A stretch of DNA of 19,516 bases from an uncultured Mucispirillum sp. (GTDB lineage Bacteria; Chrysiogenota; Deferribacteres; Deferribacterales; Mucispirillaceae): contig CAMWVK010000003.1 in NCBI GenBank assembly GCA_947177675.1, positions 1 through 19,516 on the forward strand, written 5' to 3'. The position numbers and the translations under genes are program-made. This document shows, in pieces, positions 1 through 6,909 of the stretch. Below the pieces are notes generated by a model. It searched no databases. It saw only the letters and a list, made by a program, of their open reading frames with translations, and was not told where the DNA came from. Within the stretch, counting starts at the first letter, position 1, and each line of letters starts with the position of its first letter.

Positions 1-132
1 GTATAGAGTATCTGCTAAAAGTGAAAAATAAAACAATACTCAATATTTGATTACAACAACTATTCTAGTTAATGATTTTATTTATAATATATTTTTAAGC
101 CTGCCATCATTATCCTGCACTTATTAATATTT
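1..132. other. AT-rich intergenic sequence, no gene seen
   Basis: I see no ORF with a supported start, RNA gene or clear terminator in this left edge. It may be the degraded continuation of the ankyrin-repeat remnant to its right. Confidence 0.4.
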
Positions 133-291
133 TTAAGTTTCTTGTGATTTTGCAGAGAGAAGAAATGTGCTGCTATTATGTGCTTTAAAATTAATGTATA
201 TTCCCTGCTCTTTTAAAAATTTTGATAACAATTCAGTATTATCATTCAGCACTGCTCTATGAAGTTTTTTGTTTTGAGCAGTGTTCTTATA
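133..291 (-). pseudogene. ankyrin-repeat remnant, no start codon
   Basis: Reading leftward from just inside the stop of the DUF493 gene, one frame stays open for 52 codons to a TAA at 133-135. It contains KKLHRAVLNDNTELL, then SKFLKEQGIYIN, then STFLLSAKSQ. This matches the ankyrin pattern (LH.A...gn.el...LL..Ga..N, then the start of a second TPLh.A repeat), so about one and a third repeats are visible. No ATG, GTG or TTG precedes the repeat with a usable ribosome binding site; the only GTG lies inside the first helix. Ankyrin repeats are protein-interaction modules normally found in arrays, so a single stranded repeat is best read as the tail of a decayed gene. An 8-bp inverted repeat (CACTGCTC at 250-257, GAGCAGTG at 276-283) lies within it. 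The repeat is seen directly; decay is inferred. Confidence 0.45.
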
Positions 292-562
292 TATGAAATT
301 TTAAGCCTTCAAGCTTACTGACAGCAGTGTAAATGCTTTCTAATTCCTCATAAGTCCACACTTCTGTTGTTGCTGATATGCTTATATATTTTCCTGTTCT
401 GCTGATATTTTCTGCAAAAATAACATCATTTCTGCCGTCAAATATTTTTCTTGCATCAGCTGAAAACTTGTTTGTATTATCTCCCATTATTTTAAATGTA
501 AATATATCTGGGAATTTTTGCAAATCTTTTAATGTTTTGCCTTTGTTACCTATATTCTGCAT
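287..562 (-). CDS. DUF493 (YbeD-like) family protein
   Basis: This 91-aa protein has the DUF493/YbeD pattern: an N-terminal FPDIFTFKIMG strand (residues about 17-27), a central helix ending before the ISISATTEVWTYEEL strand, and a last helix (ELESIYTAVSKLEG) leading to the C-terminal strand. Family members are small ferredoxin-like-fold proteins of about 90 aa; the E. coli member YbeD has been proposed as an allosteric regulator, but no function is established. It is the last gene of the leftward operon and its ATG lies inside the 3' end of the radical SAM gene (13-bp overlap), with GGAG upstream of the start, so the two are translationally coupled. No signal peptide or membrane segment is visible. 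The length is normal for the family. Confidence 0.75.
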   Translation of the reverse strand: MQNIGNKGKTLKDLQKFPDIFTFKIMGDNTNKFSADARKIFDGRNDVIFAENISRTGKYISISATTEVWTYEELESIYTAVSKLEGLKFHI

Positions 563-1710
563 ATTTTCTCCTTATCTTTTGTTACCTTGCCAAATACTCT
601 GCCTATACCCTCTAAGCTTTTTACTGCCTTTATTAATTTTGCAGGTACTTCTGTTGCTTTTTCATACTGCCACTTGCTTCCCGGAAGAGGGTCAAATGGA
701 TGAGAATGTATAGTTACCCTGCCTTTCCATTTTTCTATAAACTTATATGTTTCTTCATAAGTTTCTTCTGTTTCATAGGGCAGTCCAAATATTAAATCTA
801 CAACTATCTCAAAATTTTTATCTAAAAAAAGTTCAATGGCATTTTCAGTTTCTGCAAGACCTGAACGCCTGTGCATAATCTTCTGCATATCATAAGATGC
901 AGACTGCAGCCCTAAAACTATCTGTTTGTTATCACAGTATTTAACAAGCAAATCTACAAGCTCTTTTGAAACACCAGACGGATCTAATTCTGAAGGAAAA
1001 GTGCCATAAAAAAGTTTGCCTTTTGTGCCAATTGTCCTGCGAACATTGTATAAAAGGCTTTCTATTGCTTTTAAATTTATACCTTTATTATACTGGTATG
1101 ACGAGGCATCTGGTGCTATAAATCGCACATCTGCAAAGCCCTTTCTGCTTAATGCAAATTTTATTTCTTCTACAATGAAATCTATACTTCTATGCCGCAG
1201 TTTTCCTCGGAAAAGCTGTGGTGTCTGGCAGTAGGCACATCCGCTTGGGCAGCCCCTTACTATTTCTATAGGTCCTAAAGATACTATTTTCCTTGGAAAT
1301 ACCCTGTATTCATCAAGGTTTAATACTTTTTTACCAGTAATTATTCCTGCTGCTCTGCCAGACTGAGCCATTTCTATAATATCTTTAATACTTTCCTCGC
1401 CTTCACCAGTGCATACTCCGTCAAAATATTTAAGCATATCTTCACTTCTTGCACTGGCATGGGCTCCACCGCATACTGTATTTATTTTAGGCAGTTTTTC
1501 TTTCAGATTTATAACATAATCAATATAGGCACTGCTTGTGCTAGTTAAAAATGAGAATAAAACTAAATCATCTTCTTCTAAAAAATCAAATGCATCCTGT
1601 GGTGTTAATACAAAATAATCTTTTTCAGGAAACCATTTTTCATAAGCTGCTAAGAGTGCTCTTATAGAATGTTTATTAGTTTTATCTCTTACAAATACTA
1701 CTCTTTTCAT
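550..1710 (-). CDS. B12-binding-like/radical SAM protein, MJ_1487-type
   Basis: This 386-aa protein has an N-terminal Rossmann-like part (residues 1-115) ending in VCGGAHAS and CTGEGEESI, the layout of cobalamin-binding domains in the B12/radical SAM families, but the cobalamin-ligating DxHxxG motif is not seen. The radical SAM core follows, with CPSGCAYC giving the CxxxCxxC iron-sulfur ligands (Cys154, Cys158, Cys161). Later motifs include VLGLQSAS and DLIFGLPYETEETYEET, typical of the core barrel. The architecture resembles the MJ_1487 family (TIGR04013), whose substrate is unknown. The protein should be cytosolic and should make the 5'-deoxyadenosyl radical; the reaction is not predictable. 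Its ATG abuts the nfeD stop (1711), and its 3' end overlaps the DUF493 gene, so it is clearly co-transcribed. Radical SAM membership is certain, the subfamily probable. Confidence 0.85.
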   Translation of the reverse strand: MKRVVFVRDKTNKHSIRALLAAYEKWFPEKDYFVLTPQDAFDFLEEDDLVLFSFLTSTSSAYIDYVINLKEKLPKINTVCGGAHASARSEDMLKYFDGVCTGEGEESIKDIIEMAQSGRAAGIITGKKVLNLDEYRVFPRKIVSLGPIEIVRGCPSGCAYCQTPQLFRGKLRHRSIDFIVEEIKFALSRKGFADVRFIAPDASSYQYNKGINLKAIESLLYNVRRTIGTKGKLFYGTFPSELDPSGVSKELVDLLVKYCDNKQIVLGLQSASYDMQKIMHRRSGLAETENAIELFLDKNFEIVVDLIFGLPYETEETYEETYKFIEKWKGRVTIHSHPFDPLPGSKWQYEKATEVPAKLIKAVKSLEGIGRVFGKVTKDKEKICRI

Positions 1711-2961
1711 TTATTTTTTCTTGACCTTAAGTTTTAAGCCTTCTATATTTGTAATAATAACTGTATCATCTACTGATAAATTTTCATCGCTGTATGCATT
1801 CCATATTTCTTCATATATTTTTACTCTGCCTTTATTTTCTTCCCACTCTATTACTAATGCTTCTTTATCAAGCATAGTTTCAGGTCCTGATGATGGTCTT
1901 CTTGTAAAATCTTTTACTATAAGCCTGCCTATTAATAAGGCTGTTAATAAAGTCATACCCGCAATTAAAAGAATAACCCATAAAGATACAGATATACCTG
2001 TGGAATGAACGCTGTCAAAAAGCATACGAAGTCCAAAAATAAGGCTTACAAGACCAGCAACAGTTAATGCTCCAAAGCTTGTAATAAATATTTCTGCAAT
2101 GAATAAGCCAAATCCTAAAAGTATAAGCACTATACCCAAAAAGTTTATAGGTATAATATTTGCTCCAAAAGCAAATACTATTAAGCACACAATACCAAGC
2201 CCTGCAAAAATGAAGGTGCCAGGCATTTTAACTTCCAGCATAATAAGAGTAATACCAAGGAAAAGAACTGCTGCTAAAAAGTTAGGGTTGGCTATACTAT
2301 TATATATTTCCTGCTTAAAATCTGGCTCTATATTAATTATTTCTGCATCTTCTGATATATCATATTTTCCAGAAATTATTTTTATAAGTTCATCATGGTT
2401 TACAACTGCATCAACTATATTTAATTTTAATGCTTCACTTGATGTATAGCTTTTTGATTTTGTAACCATACCAACAGCAGTTTCAATATTTTTACCACGC
2501 TTTTCTGCAATAGTTCTAATTAAAGCAGTGGTATCATTTAATACTTTTTCTGCCATATCGCCTTTTATATTTTCCCCGCTTGACGAAACAGGGTGAGCAG
2601 CTCCAATATTTGAACTTTCACTCATGGCAGAAAACTCTGCAGCCATAGTTATAAATATACCAGCTGATGCTGCCCTTGCACCATTTGGATATACATAAGA
2701 TATAACAGGCACTTTTGCAGAAAGAAGTGTCTGCACTATTTTTCTTGTAGATTCCAAAACACCCCCTGGTGTATCAATATACATTAATACTGGCACTTTA
2801 TCCTGCTCTGCTTTTTTAATATTAGCTTCTATAAATGATGCTGTTGCATCTGTGATAACTCCATCAATAGTGAAAGAGTATATTGTATTATAAGTATTTT
2901 CCCCATAGGATATATGGGAAAAGCATAATATTATAATTAATAATAAAATTGTTTTTTTCAT
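1711..2961 (-). CDS. NfeD long-form membrane serine protease
   Basis: This 416-aa protein begins with a signal peptide or anchor (MKKTILLLIIILCFSHISYG). A ClpP/crotonase-fold protease domain follows (residues about 26-210) with YIDTPGG and the catalytic serine in ARAASAGIF (Ser99). Lys139 in DMAEKVLND is placed like the lysine of the Ser-Lys dyad of the archaeal homologue PH1510. Four to six hydrophobic segments cover residues about 225-350. A C-terminal OB-fold NfeD domain (about 358-416) starts at MLDKEALVIEW and ends with GLKLKVKKK. NfeD proteases act at the membrane, often with a stomatin partner; no stomatin gene is next to it here. The gene sits 2 nt after trmB with a GAGAG-type ribosome binding site and abuts the radical SAM gene. 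Both catalytic residues are present, so it should be active. Confidence 0.9.
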   Translation of the reverse strand: MKKTILLLIIILCFSHISYGENTYNTIYSFTIDGVITDATASFIEANIKKAEQDKVPVLMYIDTPGGVLESTRKIVQTLLSAKVPVISYVYPNGARAASAGIFITMAAEFSAMSESSNIGAAHPVSSSGENIKGDMAEKVLNDTTALIRTIAEKRGKNIETAVGMVTKSKSYTSSEALKLNIVDAVVNHDELIKIISGKYDISEDAEIINIEPDFKQEIYNSIANPNFLAAVLFLGITLIMLEVKMPGTFIFAGLGIVCLIVFAFGANIIPINFLGIVLILLGFGLFIAEIFITSFGALTVAGLVSLIFGLRMLFDSVHSTGISVSLWVILLIAGMTLLTALLIGRLIVKDFTRRPSSGPETMLDKEALVIEWEENKGRVKIYEEIWNAYSDENLSVDDTVIITNIEGLKLKVKKK

Positions 2962-2963
2962 AA

Positions 2964-3701
2964 TTATACTCTCTTATATCTAAAAAAATAAGCACCTTCA
3001 CTGCTTACAAATTTTCTAAAATATTTTGTAGGAAAATAATCATCTACATGACGGACAAAACTTGTATTATATATAGATTCTATTCCAGTTACTTCCTTTA
3101 AATTTTCATTTATTTCTTCTGCATAATCATCATGGTCAGTAGCTATCTGCATAAGACCGCCTTTTTTCAGTTTAGAAACTATAAGCTGCATAAATTCAGG
3201 TTTCAAAAGCCTTCTTTTTTTATGTTTTTTCTTAGGCCATGGGTCTGGAAAGTTGACATAAACATTACTTAACGATTCATCTTCCATAAGCCTTAAAATA
3301 AGGGCAGCATCAAACTGAATAATGCGAATATTATTAGTTTCTATTTTATTTGCTCTTTTTTCTGCCAGTTTAAATATTTTTTTAAATACTTCTACACCAA
3401 ACCAGTTTTCTTCTGGTTTTTCACTGGCATATTTTGCAATAAATTCACCATTTCCTATTCCTATTTCTAAATTAATAGGATTATTATTGCCAAATATTTC
3501 CATACATGTTAAAGGTCTCAGCTTAATATTTGGATAAAGCTGGCTCCAAATTGCATCACCATAAAGTACATTTTTTTCAAAAGCCAGTTTTAAGGTATCT
3601 CCATTTCTATCAATATTATCTGCATAACGGATACCTCCCTGCCACCATGAAAAAAATGCTGGCAGCTGTCTTTTATTTTCATATAATTTTGTTTCTTCCA
3701 T
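2964..3701 (-). CDS. trmB: tRNA (guanine-N7-)-methyltransferase
   Basis: TrmB uses S-adenosylmethionine to form 7-methylguanosine at position 46 in the variable loop of tRNA. The SAM-binding loop LEIGIGNGEF is at residues 78-87 and is followed by the acidic FGVEVF strand end (101-106). The family signature NFPDPWPKKKHKKRR is at 150-164, and the TDHDDYAEEI segment with a C-terminal YFFRYKR strand completes the fold. At 245 aa it is slightly longer than the enterobacterial enzyme because of an extra N-terminal stretch of about 40 residues. The ATG lies 14 nt after the DUF1858 gene and the stop is 2 nt before nfeD, so it is an internal operon gene. The C-terminal region departs from the usual T.(Y/F)E ending (here TSFVRHVDDYF), but the methyltransferase identity is secure. 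Confidence 0.93.
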   Translation of the reverse strand: MEETKLYENKRQLPAFFSWWQGGIRYADNIDRNGDTLKLAFEKNVLYGDAIWSQLYPNIKLRPLTCMEIFGNNNPINLEIGIGNGEFIAKYASEKPEENWFGVEVFKKIFKLAEKRANKIETNNIRIIQFDAALILRLMEDESLSNVYVNFPDPWPKKKHKKRRLLKPEFMQLIVSKLKKGGLMQIATDHDDYAEEINENLKEVTGIESIYNTSFVRHVDDYFPTKYFRKFVSSEGAYFFRYKRV

Positions 3702-3715
3702 ACTGCTCTCATTTA

Positions 3716-3913
3716 CTACTGATTTTGTAAATTATTTAATTTCTCCATAATTTCTTCAATATTTAATCCGTGCATAAGGCAGCTTTTTTCTAATGTTTCA
3801 TTTTGTATGCCCATACAGCTAAGACAGCCCATATTAAGGCTTTCAAAAAACTCTTTTGCACCATTAATATTTTTTAAAATATCAGCTGTTAAAGTATCTT
3901 TTGTAATAATCAT
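3716..3913 (-). CDS. DUF1858 small redox-disulfide protein
   Basis: This 65-aa protein is a complete DUF1858 domain: MIITKDTLTADIL, then a short helix (AKEFFESLNMGC), then a CxxC pair (Cys30, Cys33) in MGCLSCMG, and a final NIEEIMEKLNNL helix. A third cysteine (Cys45) is also present. The family includes the hybrid-cluster-protein-associated redox disulfide proteins (TIGR03980) of anaerobes; the CxxC is thought to be redox active or metal binding, but no reaction is proven. The gene is first in the leftward operon, with a strong GGAGGAG ribosome binding site and an ATG. It is divergent from rpmB across an 81-nt spacer that must hold both promoters. No hybrid cluster protein gene lies in the window. 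Confidence 0.8.
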   Translation of the reverse strand: MIITKDTLTADILKNINGAKEFFESLNMGCLSCMGIQNETLEKSCLMHGLNIEEIMEKLNNLQNQ

Positions 3914-3934
3914 AGCTCCTCCTTAAAAAAATAC

Positions 3935-3964
3935 TTGCTATTTTTATAAAAAATAGGTTATCAT
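3935..3964 (+). promoter_or_regulatory. predicted sigma-70 promoter of rpmB
   Basis: TTGCTA (3935-3940) and TATCAT (3959-3964) are separated by 18 nt, within the 81-nt divergent spacer. The predicted transcript start would be about 12-18 nt before the AAGGAGG ribosome binding site (3982-3988), giving a short leader. The -35 matches consensus at four of six bases, the -10 at five of six. Confidence 0.4.
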
Positions 3965-3994
3965 TTTACTCCCTAAAAAGCAAGGAGGAATGAT

Positions 3995-4186
3995 ATGGCA
4001 AGACGGTGTGATGTTTGTGGCAAAGGTCCATTAAGTGGAAACTTAATAAGCCATGCACACAATGTTTCAAGAAGAAAGTTCTACCCTAATCTTCACAGTG
4101 TAAAAACTGTTGAGGCAGATGGAACTGTTGTAAGAAAAAAAGTTTGTGCAAAATGCCTTAAAGCTGGTAAAGTTAAAAAAGCATAA
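3995..4186 (+). CDS. rpmB: 50S ribosomal protein L28
   Basis: This 63-aa ribosomal protein begins MARRCDVCGKGPLSGN, the standard L28 start, and continues with SHAHNVSRRKFYPNLH and VRKKVCAKCLKAGKVKKA. It is the zinc-ribbon (C+) form, with all four cysteines present: Cys5, Cys8, Cys51 and Cys54. L28 is part of the large ribosomal subunit near the E-site. The ribosome binding site AAGGAGG at 3982-3988 is close to perfect, 6 nt before the ATG, as expected for a highly expressed gene. It appears monocistronic: it is divergent from the DUF1858 operon, and the next rightward gene lies 322 nt away with its own promoter. Length and sequence are normal. Confidence 0.97.
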   Translation: MARRCDVCGKGPLSGNLISHAHNVSRRKFYPNLHSVKTVEADGTVVRKKVCAKCLKAGKVKKA

Positions 4187-4211
4187 TAGCAGCTTTTTAT
4201 ATACAATTCTT

Positions 4212-4278
4212 CCCGCCTAAATTCTGCTGATTATGTATCAGACTAGTTTTTAGGCAGGATGAGTGCTTTATTTTTTTA
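4212..4278 (+). terminator. bulged hairpin and T-tract downstream of rpmB
   Basis: CCCGCCTAAA (4212-4221) pairs with TTTAGGCAGG (4249-4258) with one mismatch, and an inner stem CTGAT/ATCAG (4227-4231 and 4237-4241) caps it. A run of seven T bases ends at 4278, but about 12 nt separate the stem from it, so this is not a canonical intrinsic terminator. It could instead be a structured RNA element. It is the best candidate for ending rpmB transcription. Confidence 0.35.
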
Positions 4279-4292
4279 CATCTTTATAACTC

Positions 4293-4321
4293 TGCCGCTT
4301 CGGTTATTAGAGCCAGCGGCA
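4293..4321. other. GC-rich hairpin in rpmB-4509 spacer
   Basis: TGCCGCT (4293-4299) pairs perfectly with AGCGGCA (4315-4321), and an inner GGTT/AGCC stem extends the fold with a 2-nt bulge. It is much richer in GC than the surrounding spacer. No T-run follows on either strand, so it is not an obvious terminator. The rest of the 4187-4508 spacer holds the hairpin at 4212-4258, the promoter at 4443-4471 and AT-rich sequence without an ORF. Confidence 0.35.
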
Positions 4322-4442
4322 TATCTATTATTGATGAAAATACTCATATTTTCATAACAGTGTTTTTTTATAACTTTTTACAAGATACAAAATTATATCA
4401 ATTATACAGAAAAATATTTAAGAAACTTATGTAAATCTTTTA

Positions 4443-4471
4443 TTGAAGTATTATTTTTTTAGTAGTATAGT
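4443..4471 (+). promoter_or_regulatory. predicted sigma-70 promoter for 4509-6730 operon
   Basis: TTGAAG (4443-4448) and TATAGT (4466-4471) are separated by exactly 17 nt. A second TATAGT overlaps at 4471-4476 within a short AGTAGTATAGTATAGTAGTA repeat. Transcription would begin near 4478, and the GGAG ribosome binding site at 4499-4502 is 6 nt before the ATG at 4509. Confidence 0.5.
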
Positions 4472-4508
4472 ATAGTAGTATTTTATAATTATATATACGG
4501 AGCAGTAA

Positions 4509-6269
4509 ATGCAGCAGCAGGAGTTTGAACAGGCTATATCTAAATTTTTTGAAAAAGCAGGTGTCCGCCTTATCAAAAAAGGTGAAGGATATGATGATAA
4601 AATCACATTTCCAGCTTATCTTTTATTAGATACTAAACGAAAAACATACTATTTTGCAGAAACAGATGTTCAAACTATAGATAATGAAGCAGTGCAGTCT
4701 GTTTCTCAGCTTGCAGAAGATACAAAACTTTCAGAAAATAGTGCAAACGCATTATTTAGAATAAGTCAGGATATTAGTAAAAATAATAATCAGTTTATAC
4801 TTGAAAGTGATGATTTGTCTACCCTTGACTGTAAATCTGCACTTATTATCAGTGAAGAAAACAGTGCTGAAATTAAGGATTATTTAAGCAGCAATTCATA
4901 TAAATTCCAAACAGTGCCTTTAAAAGGGCAGTTTTTAGTTATATTTTTTGATAAAGGAATGGAAGATAATTTAATAAACCTTTATAAAAAATATTCTGGC
5001 AGTGCAGATACTGTTTTAGAAGAAGACGATATTGCTCCAGTTTTTACTCCAAAAGAAGACAACAGTATAGAAAATATTGATTTATCTGCCCCAAAAAATA
5101 ATAATTTTGATGCAGAAACACCACTTGTAGAGCCAAAAATTAATGATGATATAGATTTAAATAATGTATCATCTGCTGATAATATAGAAAAAACTGAACC
5201 ATCTGAAAGCACTGCAAAAGAAAGTCAGGAAGATAAAGAAGAAGATGAATTATTAGACAGTATTGATTTGTCTGACCTTTTAAAACCTGCTCAGGAAGAT
5301 GATACACCAAAAGATGAAACAGAAGCAGAGCTTTTATATGGTAAACTTTTAAATGAGCAGACAGATAAGATTGAAGTTTCTACAAGCGGTCATGTTGCAA
5401 AAACACTTGATGAAATACCTGAAGGCATTATAAGCGAAGAAGAAATAAAAGATATGGCTTCTGGTAGTGATGGAAATGCAGAAAGTTCTGCTATGCTTGA
5501 TAAAAAAACTGCAAAATTAAAGTCTAAAGAAGAAAAAAGACAGGCAAAACTTGCTAAAAAACGAGAAAAAGAAGCAGAAAAATACACTTATGAAAACAGA
5601 AACAGACCATGGCTTGATATTCCTGGCAAAATTGCTGCAAATATTATAGGTATAGTATTTTTCCTGCCAGTATATATATTAAATAAGATTATAGGCAGGT
5701 TTCTGCCGCCTTTTGTGCTTTACTGGCTCACTGCTATTATTGCAATTTATGGTGGATATCAGTTCCTTTTTTCACTTCTGCCTCAGCCTTTAAGTGATGT
5801 ATTTCTAAATGAAGCAAATAATGCAATGTCTATGATACAAAATTATAAAGTAGAAGTGGCAGAAGGTCAAACAGTAAGTGACACTGTGCAGGCAGCTGTT
5901 ACTATGCTGAAAAGCAGTGCAATAGCATTTTACGGCTCATTAAAAGGTGTTGATGTGCTTATGAATAAAGGATACCTTTTACAGTATTCAATTGGATTTG
6001 GTGCTGTTATGATGATGTTTCCTGCATTTCGTTTCATAGGCAAAACTATTACTATTTTTTCAGTGCTTTCATATTTTCTGCTGCCTGTTGTTACATATTC
6101 ACAAAGTATGCTTATTAAGCACTGCTTTAATATGCCAGAAATTAATTTAACTGCTGCTGCGGTAAATTTTGTTGTTTATATTTATCCATTATTACTGCTT
6201 TTTGCAGTTTTATATATTTCATCAGCTTTAGTGCCTGATAAAAATACTAGGAAAGAGGTGCTGCCTTGA
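4509..6269 (+). CDS. unrecognised acidic-linker membrane protein
   Basis: I do not recognise this 586-aa protein. Residues 1-165 look like a folded cytosolic domain (KKGEGYDDKITFPAYLL, FLVIFFDKGMEDNL). Residues 166-330 are a long, disordered-looking, strongly acidic linker that repeats a short motif: NIDLSAP (189-195), DIDLNNV (214-220), SIDLSDL (251-257). A basic lysine/glutamate stretch, likely helical or coiled (332-358), follows. Five hydrophobic segments come next at about 376-395, 400-422, 490-508, 514-530 and 550-575. There is no signal peptide, so the N-terminal part should be cytosolic. The promoter and GGAG site are good and ATG is the only reasonable start. Its TGA overlaps the TTG start of the hemerythrin, so the two proteins are made together and may work together. 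The repeated IDLS motif could be a docking peptide, but this is inference. Confidence 0.8.
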   Translation: MQQQEFEQAISKFFEKAGVRLIKKGEGYDDKITFPAYLLLDTKRKTYYFAETDVQTIDNEAVQSVSQLAEDTKLSENSANALFRISQDISKNNNQFILESDDLSTLDCKSALIISEENSAEIKDYLSSNSYKFQTVPLKGQFLVIFFDKGMEDNLINLYKKYSGSADTVLEEDDIAPVFTPKEDNSIENIDLSAPKNNNFDAETPLVEPKINDDIDLNNVSSADNIEKTEPSESTAKESQEDKEEDELLDSIDLSDLLKPAQEDDTPKDETEAELLYGKLLNEQTDKIEVSTSGHVAKTLDEIPEGIISEEEIKDMASGSDGNAESSAMLDKKTAKLKSKEEKRQAKLAKKREKEAEKYTYENRNRPWLDIPGKIAANIIGIVFFLPVYILNKIIGRFLPPFVLYWLTAIIAIYGGYQFLFSLLPQPLSDVFLNEANNAMSMIQNYKVEVAEGQTVSDTVQAAVTMLKSSAIAFYGSLKGVDVLMNKGYLLQYSIGFGAVMMMFPAFRFIGKTITIFSVLSYFLLPVVTYSQSMLIKHCFNMPEINLTAAAVNFVVYIYPLLLLFAVLYISSALVPDKNTRKEVLP

Positions 6270-6730
6270 GTAAAAATATACAGCCATTAGAATGGGTAGA
6301 TGACTTAAAATTAGGAGATTATACTCTTGATAACCACACAAAAGAGTTTTTACGGTTTGCAAATATATTTATAGATGCAAAAAATATTGGTAATGGTGAA
6401 GAACAGCTTGATAATATTTTAAACAACCTTACAGAATACTCTCACAAACATTTTCCATCTCAGGAAGATTTAATGGCGCGTATTAATTATCCGTCATTTG
6501 AAGAGCATAAAGCAGACCACAAGAAATTTAATTTAGGCGTTGCAAAACTGCTGAAAAAAAGACTGCTTCTTAAAAGAACAAATGTGCCTGCAGATGAGTA
6601 TGATGAAAGAGGTGTTGAGGGTGTTTTAACTGATATTGCAGATTTTATTACTGACTGGTATCACAGCCACCTGCTTGGCTCAGATAAAAGACTTTCTGAT
6701 TATTATAACTATGAATATAAAGGCGAATAA
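6266..6730 (+). CDS. bacteriohemerythrin with altered Glu ligand
   Basis: This 154-aa hemerythrin-fold protein binds a di-iron centre that carries or senses oxygen. The metal-ligand pattern is recognisable: His24 in DNHTKEF, His62 in HKHFPSQEDLM, His81 and His85 in EEHKADH, and His135 plus Asp140 in WYHSHLLGSD, with the typical Trp10 near the N-terminus. The residue four after His62, which is the bridging glutamate in hemerythrins (Glu58 in the sipunculid protein), is Gln66 here, with Glu67 beside it. The start is TTG at 6266, overlapping the upstream TGA (TTGA), with GAAAGAGG as ribosome binding site; no ATG is available before the conserved core. It is translationally coupled to the membrane protein upstream. 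No fusion domain is present. Family is sure; whether the di-iron site is normal is not. Confidence 0.88.
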   Translation: MSKNIQPLEWVDDLKLGDYTLDNHTKEFLRFANIFIDAKNIGNGEEQLDNILNNLTEYSHKHFPSQEDLMARINYPSFEEHKADHKKFNLGVAKLLKKRLLLKRTNVPADEYDERGVEGVLTDIADFITDWYHSHLLGSDKRLSDYYNYEYKGE

Positions 6731-6878
6731 AATTGTATATAATATAACAGATATACGAAATAGCAGCAAAGTTAGTGGATTCAACTCTAAACTTGTATGT
6801 ACTAACCAGTATAATCATAAAAACCAATTAACTAAAACTTATTGTTTCAATATACAAAAAAGAATTGTTAAATAAATA

Positions 6879-6909
6879 AAAATGGAGTTATATAAAATAA
6901 CTCCATTTT
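6879..6909. terminator. bidirectional intrinsic terminator
   Basis: A perfect 13-bp stem (AAAATGGAGTTAT at 6879-6891, ATAACTCCATTTT at 6897-6909) closes a 5-nt loop. A/T tracts flank both sides, so it can end transcription from both directions. It lies between the convergent hemerythrin gene (ends 6730) and the patatin gene, whose stop codon starts at 6910. The 6731-6878 stretch holds no convincing gene. Confidence 0.85.

Noticed and set aside
378..713. 111-codon plus-strand ORF
   Set aside because: It is antisense to the DUF493 and radical SAM genes, and its hydrophobic look comes from the complementary strand.
6636..6875. 79-codon ORF overlapping the hemerythrin 3' end
   Set aside because: It lies mostly inside the hemerythrin gene in another frame, with no ribosome binding site and no recognisable sequence.
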